From the NCBI RefSeq assembly GCF_028279465.1, contig NZ_JANQNS010000013.1, forward strand, positions 62,001-126,000: a DNA stretch of 64,000 nucleotides, read 5' to 3'. The position numbers and the translations under genes were made by a program. This DNA is from Parasphingopyxis sp. (GTDB taxonomy: Bacteria; Pseudomonadota; Alphaproteobacteria; Sphingomonadales; Sphingomonadaceae). This document shows, in pieces, positions 25,888 through 34,232 of the stretch; position 1 is the first letter of the stretch; each line of letters begins with the position of its first letter. Below the pieces are notes generated by a model that ran no database searches, was not told the origin of the DNA, and was given only the letters and a program-made list of their open reading frames with translations.

Positions 25888-26670
25888 CTATCCCTCGACG
25901 AAGAGGATTTCGCGATCGCCGGTCGGTTGAACGGGACGGGCGGTATTGCCGTAGAGCGCCGTGTAGGCGGCGATCTGGTCGGCCGACACGGTCACCGGTT
26001 CGCTCATGAACACCCAGTTCACGCCTTCGCTGCACGGCGGCGTCGTCAACGAGCCGGGGAAACGGAAGAAGCTGCGTGTTTCCGGCAGCAATGCGTTAGG
26101 ATCGAAGGTGATGCCCCCGAATGTTTGCGCGCCCTCCTCGTTGCTAAACGCCTCGAAAGCGGCCGCGAGCACGGTATTCGGTTCGCCTTCGGTCATGGAC
26201 ACGCCGATCACGGCGAGTTCGCCGTCTGCATTTGCGTGTACGAAGTGAATATCACCGGCTGGCTGTTCGCCTTCGATCGTATATTCGCTCGGCACATGCA
26301 CATGCACTTGAAGGAAGTCGTAACGCGTGCCTTCGAGCATGATATAGCCGCCTTCGGGCGCGACGAGATCGCTGTTATAGCCTGCGCCGTCGATGATCAT
26401 CGGGCCGCTTTCCCAATTGATCTCCAGCGTCACATCTTCGCTGTCGGTCGCCTCGGCGCGTACAAGATTGATCGGCGACTGGACGGTGCCGGTAGCGCAG
26501 GTTGCATATTCCTCGTGCACCGTGCCCCAGCTTGCCGGATTCTCATAGGTCCATGATGCTTGCTGCGTTTCGCCGCTTTCCGCGTCGGCCGTAGAGGCCC
26601 TATCCTCGGTAGCACTACCACATGCGGCGAGCGCCACGGCCGAGGCCGCAAGCAGCAAAGTCGTTCGCAT
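25888..26670 (-). CDS. Alpha-carbonic anhydrase, lipoprotein
   Basis: 260 residues from the ATG at 26670 (CAGGAGAG upstream). A lipobox LAAC follows the signal, so the enzyme is a periplasmic lipoprotein. It catalyses reversible CO2 hydration. Family features: CATGTVQSPINL, FLQVHVHVPSEYTIEGE (first two zinc histidines), GDIHFVHANADGELAVIGV (third zinc His) and the substrate-pocket segment GSLTTPPCSEGVNW with the conserved Thr-Thr. Two cysteines (CATG and PPCSEG) can form the usual disulfide. The family SEH is SEY here, which should not affect metal binding. Confidence 0.93.
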   Translation of the reverse strand: MRTTLLLAASAVALAACGSATEDRASTADAESGETQQASWTYENPASWGTVHEEYATCATGTVQSPINLVRAEATDSEDVTLEINWESGPMIIDGAGYNSDLVAPEGGYIMLEGTRYDFLQVHVHVPSEYTIEGEQPAGDIHFVHANADGELAVIGVSMTEGEPNTVLAAAFEAFSNEEGAQTFGGITFDPNALLPETRSFFRFPGSLTTPPCSEGVNWVFMSEPVTVSADQIAAYTALYGNTARPVQPTGDREILFVEG

Positions 26671-26829
26671 CGGTGGCTCTCCTGTTCGGCCGGGCATGTA
26701 AATCAGATCGGCTCACTCCGATATACATTCAACTCGGCGGTTTTGGATGGGTTCCAAATAGATTGTTTCGACACTGATCGATAGTCTTTGTCTATCGGAT
26801 GCGCCGCTTTCTTTTGAATGCTCTTAGCG

Positions 26830-27357
26830 TCAGTGCGCGCGGCCGAGTTCGCGCGCGCGCTCCATCGTCGCGTCGAGATCGAAGAGCCGCATCGTGCAAT
26901 AATCGACAAGCGTGAAGAACTGATCGGCCGGAGCATTTGGCATGGCCGAGCGGTAATCTGTCGCGCCGGCCTCGATTTCGCGGCTTCGGTCCAGAGCTGC
27001 GGCTTCGTCAAACGGAAAGACGACGAAGACATGTTCCTCGCCGACAGGTGGCGTTCTCGGCATGCAGCTGTTCATCAATATTCCTTGTTCCAGGAAATGC
27101 GTCCAGAGTTGCACGGTTTCCGGCGTCTCGCCGATCAGCGGTTCGATGACCTGAATCCGTTCACCGCGGCGTTCGTCCAGGTCGATGCCGGTGACGACCG
27201 CGCCCCGAAAAACGCTCGCATTTTGCGCGATCCGTTCGAGAGCATCGCTTCGAGCAGCCGCCGCAGCCTCTTGCGAGAAATATCGAATGCAGCTGCAGGC
27301 TGACGCTTCGAAGGGGATCATCGCGTACAGAATGATAAGGGCAACGAGGTTACGCAT
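26830..27357 (-). CDS. Secreted CSC-type (TIMP/NTR-like) protein
   Basis: 175 residues. The signal peptide (1-20) ends ASACSCIRY, so the mature protein would start with Cys-Ser-Cys, as in tissue inhibitors of metalloproteinases and other NTR-domain proteins. The following strands (ASVFRGAVVTGID, ERIQVIEPLIGETPETVQLWT, HVFVVFPF) fit an OB-like barrel, and two more cysteines (MNSCMPR, VDYCTMR) could pair with the first two. The gene starts immediately after the trmB stop, so it is probably in that operon. A protease-inhibitor role is inference; bacterial members are largely uncharacterised. Confidence 0.6.
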   Translation of the reverse strand: MRNLVALIILYAMIPFEASACSCIRYFSQEAAAAARSDALERIAQNASVFRGAVVTGIDLDERRGERIQVIEPLIGETPETVQLWTHFLEQGILMNSCMPRTPPVGEEHVFVVFPFDEAAALDRSREIEAGATDYRSAMPNAPADQFFTLVDYCTMRLFDLDATMERARELGRAH

Positions 27358-28047
27358 CTATCGGTCCTTCCGCCGATACCGGAAATACCACACTTCATGC
27401 CCTTTTTTGCGCGCCTTGGCCTCGTATCGCGTCTCCGGCCAGTCGGCCGGGCGATCGAGAAAATCACGCGGTGTTTTGGCCTGCCATTCAAAGTCCTCAC
27501 GCTGGCCCATGATCATCATCGACCAGCGGCAATAGGTCGGATCGTCCGTGCCCAGCCGGAATTCGCCGCCGGGCTTCAGCTTGGCCGCGATCATATCAAG
27601 CGGCCCGTAATTGACCATGCGCCGTTTTGCGTGCCGGTTTTTCGGCCAGGGATCGGGGTGCAGCAGATAGAGCCGGTCGAGCGAGGCGTCGGGCAGGCGC
27701 TCCAGCGCATCCAGCGCGTCGCCCATATGGATTCGGACATTGGTGAGATCGCGATCGCGGATATGCTTCAGCATCCCGACGACACCGGTTTCGTAATGCT
27801 CGCAGCCGATAGAGCCGGTTTTGGGTCGCGCTTCGGCCTGCGCGGCGAGATGTTCGCCGGACCCGAAGCCGATCTCGAATTCGAGCGGGCGCGTGCCGCC
27901 AAATAATTGCTCGGCCGTCAGCGGCCCGTCTTCCGGTATCGCAAATTCGGGCAGCATGGTCTCGAGCATGGCCTGCTGGCCGGCACGCAACTTATGGCCT
28001 TTCGAGCGACCGTATAGGCGGCGGATGGTGGCGGGATCCTCAGTCAT
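27358..28047 (-). CDS. trmB: tRNA (guanine-46-N7)-methyltransferase
   Basis: 229 residues. It installs m7G46 in the tRNA variable loop using S-adenosylmethionine. Motifs: RPLEFEIGFGSGEHL (SAM-binding motif I), GCEHYETGVVGMLK, LYLLHPDPWPKNRHAKRRMV (the family PDPWPK signature) and a C-terminal TRYEAKARKKGHEVW. The ATG overlaps the stop of the malonyl-CoA synthase gene by four bases. Confidence 0.97.
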   Translation of the reverse strand: MTEDPATIRRLYGRSKGHKLRAGQQAMLETMLPEFAIPEDGPLTAEQLFGGTRPLEFEIGFGSGEHLAAQAEARPKTGSIGCEHYETGVVGMLKHIRDRDLTNVRIHMGDALDALERLPDASLDRLYLLHPDPWPKNRHAKRRMVNYGPLDMIAAKLKPGGEFRLGTDDPTYCRWSMMIMGQREDFEWQAKTPRDFLDRPADWPETRYEAKARKKGHEVWYFRYRRKDR

Positions 28048-29561
28048 TGTGCGGCGAATAGTTCTGCATGGTCTTCGCGCAGTTTCGCCTTCTGCACCTT
28101 GCCCATCGCATTGCGGGGCAGGGCGTTTGCGAAGATGACGCGGCGTGGCTGTTTGAACCGGGCGAGTTGGGTTTCGATGGCGGAGAGAATAGCGCTTTCG
28201 CCGACCGCTTCGTCTTCGCGGACGATGATGGCGACGACCGCCTCGCCGAGATCGGGATGCGGGACGCCGATCACGGCGCTTTCGAACACACCCGGCACGG
28301 CGTCGAGCGCCAATTCGATCTCTTTCGGATAGATGTTGAGCCCGCCCGCGATGATGAGATCCTTCGCCCGGCCAACAATCGCCACACGGCCGTCCGCATC
28401 CATGGTCGCAATGTCACCGGTCACGAAATAGCCGTCGGGCCGCATCTCCTCTTCGGTTTTGTCGGGCTTCTTCCAATAGCCCTGGAACAGGTTGGGGCCC
28501 TTGATTTCGAGCACACCGGGCTCGCCGCGTTCCACTTCCTCGCCTCTTTCGTCGCACACCCGGGCACTGACGCCGGGGAGCGGGAAGCCGACTGTGCCGG
28601 GCACCCGGTCGCCATCATAGGGATTGGAGGTAATCATGCCTGCTTCCGTCATCCCGTAACGTTCGAGAATGCGGTGGCCGGTCTTGGTCTCGAAATCGGC
28701 GAATGTGCTTTCGAGCAACGGCGCAGAGCCGCTGATGAAAAGCCGCATATTGGCGCTTGTCCCCGAGGTCAGCTCGGGGTGATCGGCGAGCCTCACGTAG
28801 AAGGTTGGTACTCCCATTAACACCGTCGATCGGGGTAAATCGGCGATGATCGCATCGGTGTCGAAAGATCGGTGAAAACGGACCGTCGAACCGCCGAGCA
28901 GCGCGAGATGCAGTGCCACGAACAGGCCGTGCAAATGATAGATGGGTAGCGCATGGATCAGCACATCGTCCGGCTGCCAGCGCCAATAGTCTTTGAGCAC
29001 CAGCGCGTTGGACGCGAGATTGTCATGGCTGAGCATCGCGCCCTTCGAGACACCCGTAGTGCCGGATGTATAGAGGATGGCCGCCAGATCGTCGGGCGCG
29101 CGCGCGACGGTTTCGAAATCCTCACCCTCGGTTTCCGCGATCAGTGCGGCAAGGCTGCCCTGGCCATCGGCATCGAGCGTCAGCACCTTGGCATCATCAG
29201 CGAGTGGCGCGATTGCGGCTTCCTTCGCCGGATCGCAGACGATGATCGCCGGCTCAGCATCGCCGATGAAATAATCGAGTTCGGCCGCCGTATAGGCCGT
29301 GTTGAGCGGCACATAAACAAGCCCCGCGCGCAGGCTTGCGAGATAGAGCAGGACATTCTCGATGGATTTCTCGACCTGAAGGAGTATCCGCTCGCCGGGT
29401 TTGGCGCCGAGTGCGGCCAGCGCCCGCGCGCGCCGCGCCGTCGCCATGTCGAGATCAGCATAGGCAAGGCGGATTTCGGACCCCTCGACCAGGCATGGCT
29501 TGTCTCCGGCGCGCGCGGCGGCATTGGAGAATAGATCGTAGAGATTGGCCGTATCGCTCAT
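28044..29561 (-). CDS. matB: Malonyl-CoA synthase (MatB-type acyl-CoA ligase)
   Basis: 505 residues from the ATG at 29561. An ANL-superfamily adenylating enzyme with LAAILYTSGTTGVSKGAMLS (P-loop), RLFISGSAPL, ILERYGMTEAGMITSNPY, GYFVTGDIATMDADGRV and the C-terminal hinge/catalytic GRAKDLIIAGGLNIYP and LPRNAMGKVQK (catalytic Lys). The segment NPYDGDRVPGTVGFPLPGV is characteristic of malonyl-CoA synthases. The likely reaction is malonate + CoA + ATP to malonyl-CoA; other short dicarboxylates cannot be excluded. It overlaps its neighbours on both sides (ATGA), so it lies in one operon with DUF418 and trmB. Confidence 0.88.
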   Translation of the reverse strand: MSDTANLYDLFSNAAARAGDKPCLVEGSEIRLAYADLDMATARRARALAALGAKPGERILLQVEKSIENVLLYLASLRAGLVYVPLNTAYTAAELDYFIGDAEPAIIVCDPAKEAAIAPLADDAKVLTLDADGQGSLAALIAETEGEDFETVARAPDDLAAILYTSGTTGVSKGAMLSHDNLASNALVLKDYWRWQPDDVLIHALPIYHLHGLFVALHLALLGGSTVRFHRSFDTDAIIADLPRSTVLMGVPTFYVRLADHPELTSGTSANMRLFISGSAPLLESTFADFETKTGHRILERYGMTEAGMITSNPYDGDRVPGTVGFPLPGVSARVCDERGEEVERGEPGVLEIKGPNLFQGYWKKPDKTEEEMRPDGYFVTGDIATMDADGRVAIVGRAKDLIIAGGLNIYPKEIELALDAVPGVFESAVIGVPHPDLGEAVVAIIVREDEAVGESAILSAIETQLARFKQPRRVIFANALPRNAMGKVQKAKLREDHAELFAAQ

Positions 29562-30787
29562 GCCGCTGCACCTCTCAGTTTTTCGACTCGCCCACGCGAC
29601 AGGCTGCGCCAGAGCCATTCGAGCGGTCCATAGCGGAAATGCGCAAGCCAGGGTTTCGACCAGAGCAACATGAGCACCATCGTGCCGAATGCAAAGGGAT
29701 AGGCCTCGATCCGCCCGATCTGACCGAAGAGCCCGAGCCCCCAGCCATAGAAGATCAAGCCAAGCACCAGGCTTGCGCCGATATAGTTGGTCAGCGCTAC
29801 CCGGCCGGCGGCCGCGACGCGTGCGATCAACCGGCTCTCGGCGAAGCGGCGAATCGTCAGTATCAACAGGGCCGCCCAACCCACCGTCATCAACATGTCG
29901 AAGGGTGCGGACCAGACCAGCGCATTGGCGCCGATTACGACTGCGGCGAAATCGCTGGCAAAGGCCCATGCGGCGAGCATGGCAAGCGGAATGCCGCCGC
30001 CGACAAAGCCGATGACAGCCCAGCGGCGATAGCGCGCCGTGTCCCAGCCGCCGGTCAGCATGTTCGAGCGCAACAACGCCACGCCGAGCAGCATTCCGGC
30101 CAAGGTGATCGGCAGCATGGCCGCGAGGCCGATCAGCGGCCCTTCGACATTGGCGAGCCGGCTGGCGACGATATCGCCATAGCCGCCGGTGAACAGTGCG
30201 TGCTGCGCCTCGATTGCCGACTGATCGACGCCGAACATCCGTTCCTGCAAGGTAAGAATCTGAGCTTCTTCCGGATTATCCAAAACATAGCGATGAGCCG
30301 CCAGCCAGTTCAGCGCCAGATAACCGAGGGCCGCAAGGTGCACGCATAGCAGCGCGCCGGTCCAGATCAGCAACCCACGCACCGAGAGATTGGCGAAGAG
30401 CGGCAGGACCAGGCCGGTGATCGCGTAGAGCCGCAAAATGTCATTATTGGCGAGCAGGACCGCATGGGCGAGGCCGAAAACGAGCAACCAGCCCATCCGC
30501 ACCCAATGCCGGCGCGCGCCATTTCCCCCACGGCTTCGCGTACGCTCGATAACGAGCATGGCACTCGCGCCGAACAGGGCCAGAAACAATCCGCGCATCT
30601 TGTCTTCGACAAAGACGAAGCTCAGCGCCCAGGCGGCCAGATCGGGTGTCTCCATGCCGCCCCAGGCGCGGGGGTTGAAATAGGCGGCCGATGGCATCGC
30701 GAAGAAGAAGATGTTCATCAGCACGATGCCCATCACGGCAAAGCCGCGAACGGCGTCGAGCTCCATATGGCGGACAGCCCCGTTCAT
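29558..30787 (-). CDS. DUF418 family integral membrane protein
   Basis: 409 residues with about ten hydrophobic segments. It opens with the typical MELDAVRGFAVMGIVLMNI and contains MRGLFLALFGASAMLVIERTRSRGG, RMGWLLVFGLAHAVLL, DILRLYAITGLVLPLF and the C-terminal FAFGTMVLMLLWSKPWLAHFRYGPLEWLWRS with a conserved GPLEWLWR, all hallmarks of DUF418 (YeiB-like) proteins. The function is unknown; the family resembles membrane acyltransferases. It lies 89 nt after metK and overlaps matB by four bases. Confidence 0.9.
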   Translation of the reverse strand: MNGAVRHMELDAVRGFAVMGIVLMNIFFFAMPSAAYFNPRAWGGMETPDLAAWALSFVFVEDKMRGLFLALFGASAMLVIERTRSRGGNGARRHWVRMGWLLVFGLAHAVLLANNDILRLYAITGLVLPLFANLSVRGLLIWTGALLCVHLAALGYLALNWLAAHRYVLDNPEEAQILTLQERMFGVDQSAIEAQHALFTGGYGDIVASRLANVEGPLIGLAAMLPITLAGMLLGVALLRSNMLTGGWDTARYRRWAVIGFVGGGIPLAMLAAWAFASDFAAVVIGANALVWSAPFDMLMTVGWAALLILTIRRFAESRLIARVAAAGRVALTNYIGASLVLGLIFYGWGLGLFGQIGRIEAYPFAFGTMVLMLLWSKPWLAHFRYGPLEWLWRSLSRGRVEKLRGAAA

Positions 30788-30876
30788 CGGGCCAGTGTCT
30801 AGCTATTCCCGGTAAAATTGTCTTCTAGTACGAGCCTCGCGAGGAGCACTTCGCGTGAAGCCAGACACCCGGGAGA

Positions 30877-32109
30877 TCAAAGCGCTGCTTTGAGCGTGTC
30901 GACCAGATCGGTCTTTTCCCAGGGGAAGCTGTCGCCTTCGGCCGCGCGGCCGAAATGGCCATAGGCGGCCGACTGCCGGTAGATCGGCTTGTTCAGGCCG
31001 AGATGTTCTCGGATACCGCGCGGCGTGAGCCCGCCCAGGGCCGGAATGCTCATGATGGCCTCTTCGATCGCGGCATCGTCGACCGTCCCCGTCCCATGGG
31101 TGTCGACATAGAGCGAAAGCGGTTCGGAAACGCCGATCGCATAGGCGAGCTGAATGGTGCAGCGCTTGGCAAGACCCGCGGCGACAATATTCTTCGCCAG
31201 ATAACGGGTGATATAGGCCGCCGAGCGATCGACCTTCGTCGGATCCTTGCCGCTGAACGCGCCGCCGCCATGCGGGGATGCGCCGCCATAGGTGTCGACG
31301 ATGATCTTGCGGCCGGTCAGTCCGGCATCGCCGTCCGGTCCGCCAATCTCGAACGCGCCGGTCGGGTTGATGTGATAGACGGTGTCGTCGGACAAAAGGT
31401 CGGCCGGAATGATGTCCGCGACCGTTTTCTTTACATAGGCTTTGAGTTCAGCCTCTTTCTCGCCCTCATGATAGCCGGGAGCGTGCTGGGTCGAGACGAC
31501 GATCGCCGTGCAGGCGACGGGCTTGCCGTTCTCGAAACGCAACGTCACTTGGCTCTTGCTGTCGGGTTCGAGGAACGGCGCGACGCCGCTCTTCCGGTCT
31601 GCGGCCATGCGCTGAAGAATCTTGTGGCTGTAATCGAGCGTCGCCGGCATCAGGTCCGGCGTCTCGTCGCAGGCAAAGCCAAACATGATGCCCTGATCGC
31701 CCGCGCCCTCATCCTTGTTCGAACCTTCATCGCCAGCATCGACGCCCTGCGCGATATGTTCGGATTGGCCGTGCAGATGATTTTCGAAGCTCAGTGTCTT
31801 CCAGTGAAAACCATCCTGCTCATACCCGATGTCCTTGATCGTGCCGCGCACGGCTTCCTCGATCTCGTCCCGCGCGCCGGGAGCCCAGCCACCATTATCG
31901 GCATAAGCGTCCGCATCGTACATCGGCTTGCACCGAATCTCGCCGGCCAGCACGACCCGCTGCGTCGTCGTCATGGTTTCGCAGGCAACCCGCGCTTCGG
32001 GGTCCTTGGAAAGCATCAGATCGACGATGGCATCCGAAACCTGATCGGAAACCTTGTCCGGATGTCCCTCGGAAACGCTTTCGGACGTGAAGAGATAATT
32101 GCTGCGCAT
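30877..32109 (-). CDS. metK: S-adenosylmethionine synthase
   Basis: 410 residues. It makes SAM from methionine and ATP. Motifs: [21 protein letters not shown] (ATP and Mg site), [36 protein letters not shown] and [19 protein letters not shown] (P-loop-like). Length is slightly above the E. coli enzyme, as in other alphaproteobacteria, because of an insertion after the first domain. It follows lnt; a structured hairpin lies in the 82-nt interval and may control it. Confidence 0.98.
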   Translation of the reverse strand: MRSNYLFTSESVSEGHPDKVSDQVSDAIVDLMLSKDPEARVACETMTTTQRVVLAGEIRCKPMYDADAYADNGGWAPGARDEIEEAVRGTIKDIGYEQDGFHWKTLSFENHLHGQSEHIAQGVDAGDEGSNKDEGAGDQGIMFGFACDETPDLMPATLDYSHKILQRMAADRKSGVAPFLEPDSKSQVTLRFENGKPVACTAIVVSTQHAPGYHEGEKEAELKAYVKKTVADIIPADLLSDDTVYHINPTGAFEIGGPDGDAGLTGRKIIVDTYGGASPHGGGAFSGKDPTKVDRSAAYITRYLAKNIVAAGLAKRCTIQLAYAIGVSEPLSLYVDTHGTGTVDDAAIEEAIMSIPALGGLTPRGIREHLGLNKPIYRQSAAYGHFGRAAEGDSFPWEKTDLVDTLKAAL

Positions 32110-32133
32110 GCTTTTCCTCGATCAGATAAAGAA

Positions 32134-32166
32134 AGACCGGCGAAGCCGTGTCGGCACGTCCGGTCT
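32134..32166 (-). terminator. Hairpin between lnt and metK (terminator or metK leader)
   Basis: The minus strand forms an outer AGACCGG/CCGGTCT stem and an inner GCCG/CGGC stem with an ACA loop, followed by TTTCTTTATC and then the metK ribosome-binding site. It could end lnt transcripts or act as a leader for metK. It does not match a SAM riboswitch consensus that I can recognise. Confidence 0.5.
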
Positions 32167-32191
32167 ACATATAAAGAATTCCTTATGTGCC

Positions 32192-33718
32192 TTAGCGGGG
32201 GCGCCGCATGAGTGCAAACGCCAATCCGGCGAGCAGCAAGGCGAATATCAGCGGGATGATGTTGCCGTAGCGCGCAAAGACCGTCGGGGCATCGGCAGCA
32301 GGCAGGGCTGCATCGATAGTCCCCGCTTCGAGATAGGGCAGATGCTCGACCACGCGGCCGCCGGCATCGATCACCGCCGATATCCCGGTCGGTGTCGAGC
32401 GGATCACCGGCAGGCCCTCTTCCATGGCCCTGAGCCGCGCTTGCGCAAGATGTTGGGGCGGACCCCAGGTGCCGAACCAGGCGTCATTCGAGGGATTGAA
32501 GAGAAAATCGGGCCGGTTGCCGGGATCGACAGTCCGGCCGGAAAAGATGATCTCGTAGCAAATCTGTCCGCCGACGCTGCCGAAACCGGGCAGTTCCAAC
32601 GTCTGCGGTCCCGGGCCCGGCCAGAAATCGAGATCACCGGGCGCGAGGCGCGACATGCCGACCGCTTCGAAGAATCCGCGGAGCGGCAGATATTCGCCGA
32701 AATGCACAAGGTTCGCCTTGTCGTACCGCCCGAGCATCTCCGCCTCGGCATTCATCGCATAAAGGCTGTTGCGTGCGCCCACGGCCCGGCGGCGGCCATC
32801 CTCCCCGGTTTCGACGATCAGCTTCGTGGCGCCCAGCAGGAGGATATCGTCCGGGCCGAGCAGGCTGGCGATCCGGAAGCGTGCGAGGGGCTCGTCTTCG
32901 ATGAATTCCGGCACGGCCGCCTCGGGCCAGAAGATCAGGCGCGGAGCATCACCGGTTTGTCCGGTCGTTTCCGTCAATCGCGCGAAATTGCGCGCGGCGA
33001 AAGCCGGGTCCCATTTTTCCGATTGGTCGATATTGGGCTGGATGACGCGGATCAATGGACGATCCGCGTCGGGCGATTGCGTGGTCGAATTTGGCAGAGT
33101 CACAAAACCGGCCAGACTGACGATGGCAGGAATGCCGACCAACATCGCCAAAGCCGACCACCGCCTGTCGCGAAATATGAGGAATATCGCGCCTGAAAGC
33201 AGGATGAGCAGGCCAGAAAGCCCATAGGTGCCGATGATGCGCGTCGCGGGGGTCAGCAGCGCCTCGCTGTCCATGCTCGCCACTGTGATGGCCGCGAGCG
33301 GGTTCCACGGAAAATTGAGCGGGATCGTCGCGCGCAGATATTCGGCCAGGATCCAGGTGGCGCCGAACAGGAGAACGAAGGTGACCGGCATCGCCTTGCC
33401 GACTCGCCATGCCAGTGCCGTTGCGAGGCCCGGAAACAGCGCAACATAGGCGGCGGTGATGAACACCCCGACCCAACCGAGCCAGGCGGGCATGGCCGCC
33501 TGATAGGTGAAGGCGGTGGCAATCCAGTTGAGCCCCAGGCCGAAATGCCCCAAGCCGAAAACCCATCCCATGGCGAAGGCAGAGCGCATCCGTTCGACGT
33601 TAAGTGTAAGCGCGATCAGCAAGGCGAATGCGGCCAGCGTTAACGGCCACAGGCCGAGCGGGGCGAATCCGGTGGCCGATACCGCCCCGGCGGCGAAAGC
33701 GACGAATAGCGCGCGCAT
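32192..33718 (-). CDS. lnt: Apolipoprotein N-acyltransferase
   Basis: 508 residues. The last step of lipoprotein maturation: transfer of an acyl chain to the N-terminal cysteine in the inner membrane. Six or so membrane segments fill residues 5-200, then a periplasmic nitrilase domain with the catalytic Glu (LIFWPEAAVPEF), Lys (GRYDKANLVHFGEYLPLR) and Cys (VGGQICYEIIFSG), and a final membrane helix (IPLIFALLLAGLAFAL). The many lipoproteins in this window are its substrates. It normally follows the tlyC-type gene; here a dehydrogenase gene and an opposite-strand VOC gene intervene. Confidence 0.96.
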   Translation of the reverse strand: MRALFVAFAAGAVSATGFAPLGLWPLTLAAFALLIALTLNVERMRSAFAMGWVFGLGHFGLGLNWIATAFTYQAAMPAWLGWVGVFITAAYVALFPGLATALAWRVGKAMPVTFVLLFGATWILAEYLRATIPLNFPWNPLAAITVASMDSEALLTPATRIIGTYGLSGLLILLSGAIFLIFRDRRWSALAMLVGIPAIVSLAGFVTLPNSTTQSPDADRPLIRVIQPNIDQSEKWDPAFAARNFARLTETTGQTGDAPRLIFWPEAAVPEFIEDEPLARFRIASLLGPDDILLLGATKLIVETGEDGRRRAVGARNSLYAMNAEAEMLGRYDKANLVHFGEYLPLRGFFEAVGMSRLAPGDLDFWPGPGPQTLELPGFGSVGGQICYEIIFSGRTVDPGNRPDFLFNPSNDAWFGTWGPPQHLAQARLRAMEEGLPVIRSTPTGISAVIDAGGRVVEHLPYLEAGTIDAALPAADAPTVFARYGNIIPLIFALLLAGLAFALMRRPR

Positions 33719-33806
33719 GCGAGCGCTATCGCGCGGGTGGGGGACTATTTCAATCGCTATCCGGACGGGCGTTCCAGCAAGGGCGGTTTTGGCCTATGGC
33801 GGACGC

Positions 33807-34232
33807 ATGACCGACCTCCCGCCATTCCATCTGGCCTTTCCCGTGCATGATCTGGACGCGGCACGGCGTTTCTATGGCGAGATCATCGGATGCGACGAAG
33901 GACGGTCGGACGATCATTGGATCGATTTCGATTTCTTCGGGCACCAGATCGTCGCTCATCTCGCCGCGAATGCCACTGCCCGTGCTGTCAGCAATGCAGT
34001 CGACGGCCATGACGTGCCCGTGCCGCATTTCGGCGCGGTGCTCGATTGGGAGGATTTCGCTGCGCTGCGCGATCGTTTCGAAGCGACCGAGACTCCCTGG
34101 GGCATCGAACCTTATGTCCGGTTCGAAGGGCAACCCGGCGAGCAGGCGACGATGTTCGTGCGCGATCCGAGCGGCAACGCGCTTGAATTCAAGGCGTTCC
34201 GGGATCGCGGCCAGATTTTCGCGAAAGACTAG
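33807..34232 (+). CDS. VOC-family (glyoxalase-like) protein
   Basis: 141 residues from the ATG at 33807. The vicinal-oxygen-chelate fold is shown by FHLAFPVHDLDAARRFYGEIIGC, the strand WIDFDFFGHQIVAHL, PHFGAVLDWEDFAALRDRFE and the closing PSGNALEFKAFRD. The likely metal ligands are His in the first strand (FHLAF), His in FGHQIVAH and Glu in ALEFK. The substrate is unknown. It is the only plus-strand gene in a long minus-strand series, and its TAG overlaps the stop of the convergent dehydrogenase gene in the shared sequence CTAG. Confidence 0.88.
   Translation: MTDLPPFHLAFPVHDLDAARRFYGEIIGCDEGRSDDHWIDFDFFGHQIVAHLAANATARAVSNAVDGHDVPVPHFGAVLDWEDFAALRDRFEATETPWGIEPYVRFEGQPGEQATMFVRDPSGNALEFKAFRDRGQIFAKD

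Noticed and set aside
25268-26035. A 255-codon reading of the SnoaL-like lipoprotein gene
   Set aside because: The first 67 codons overlap the end of the carbonic anhydrase gene; the signal peptide and AGGAG support the ATG at 25834.
32110-32191. SAM-II or SAM/SAH riboswitch before metK
   Set aside because: A hairpin is present, but I could not align the conserved loop and pseudoknot bases of either class, so it is reported only as an unnamed structure.
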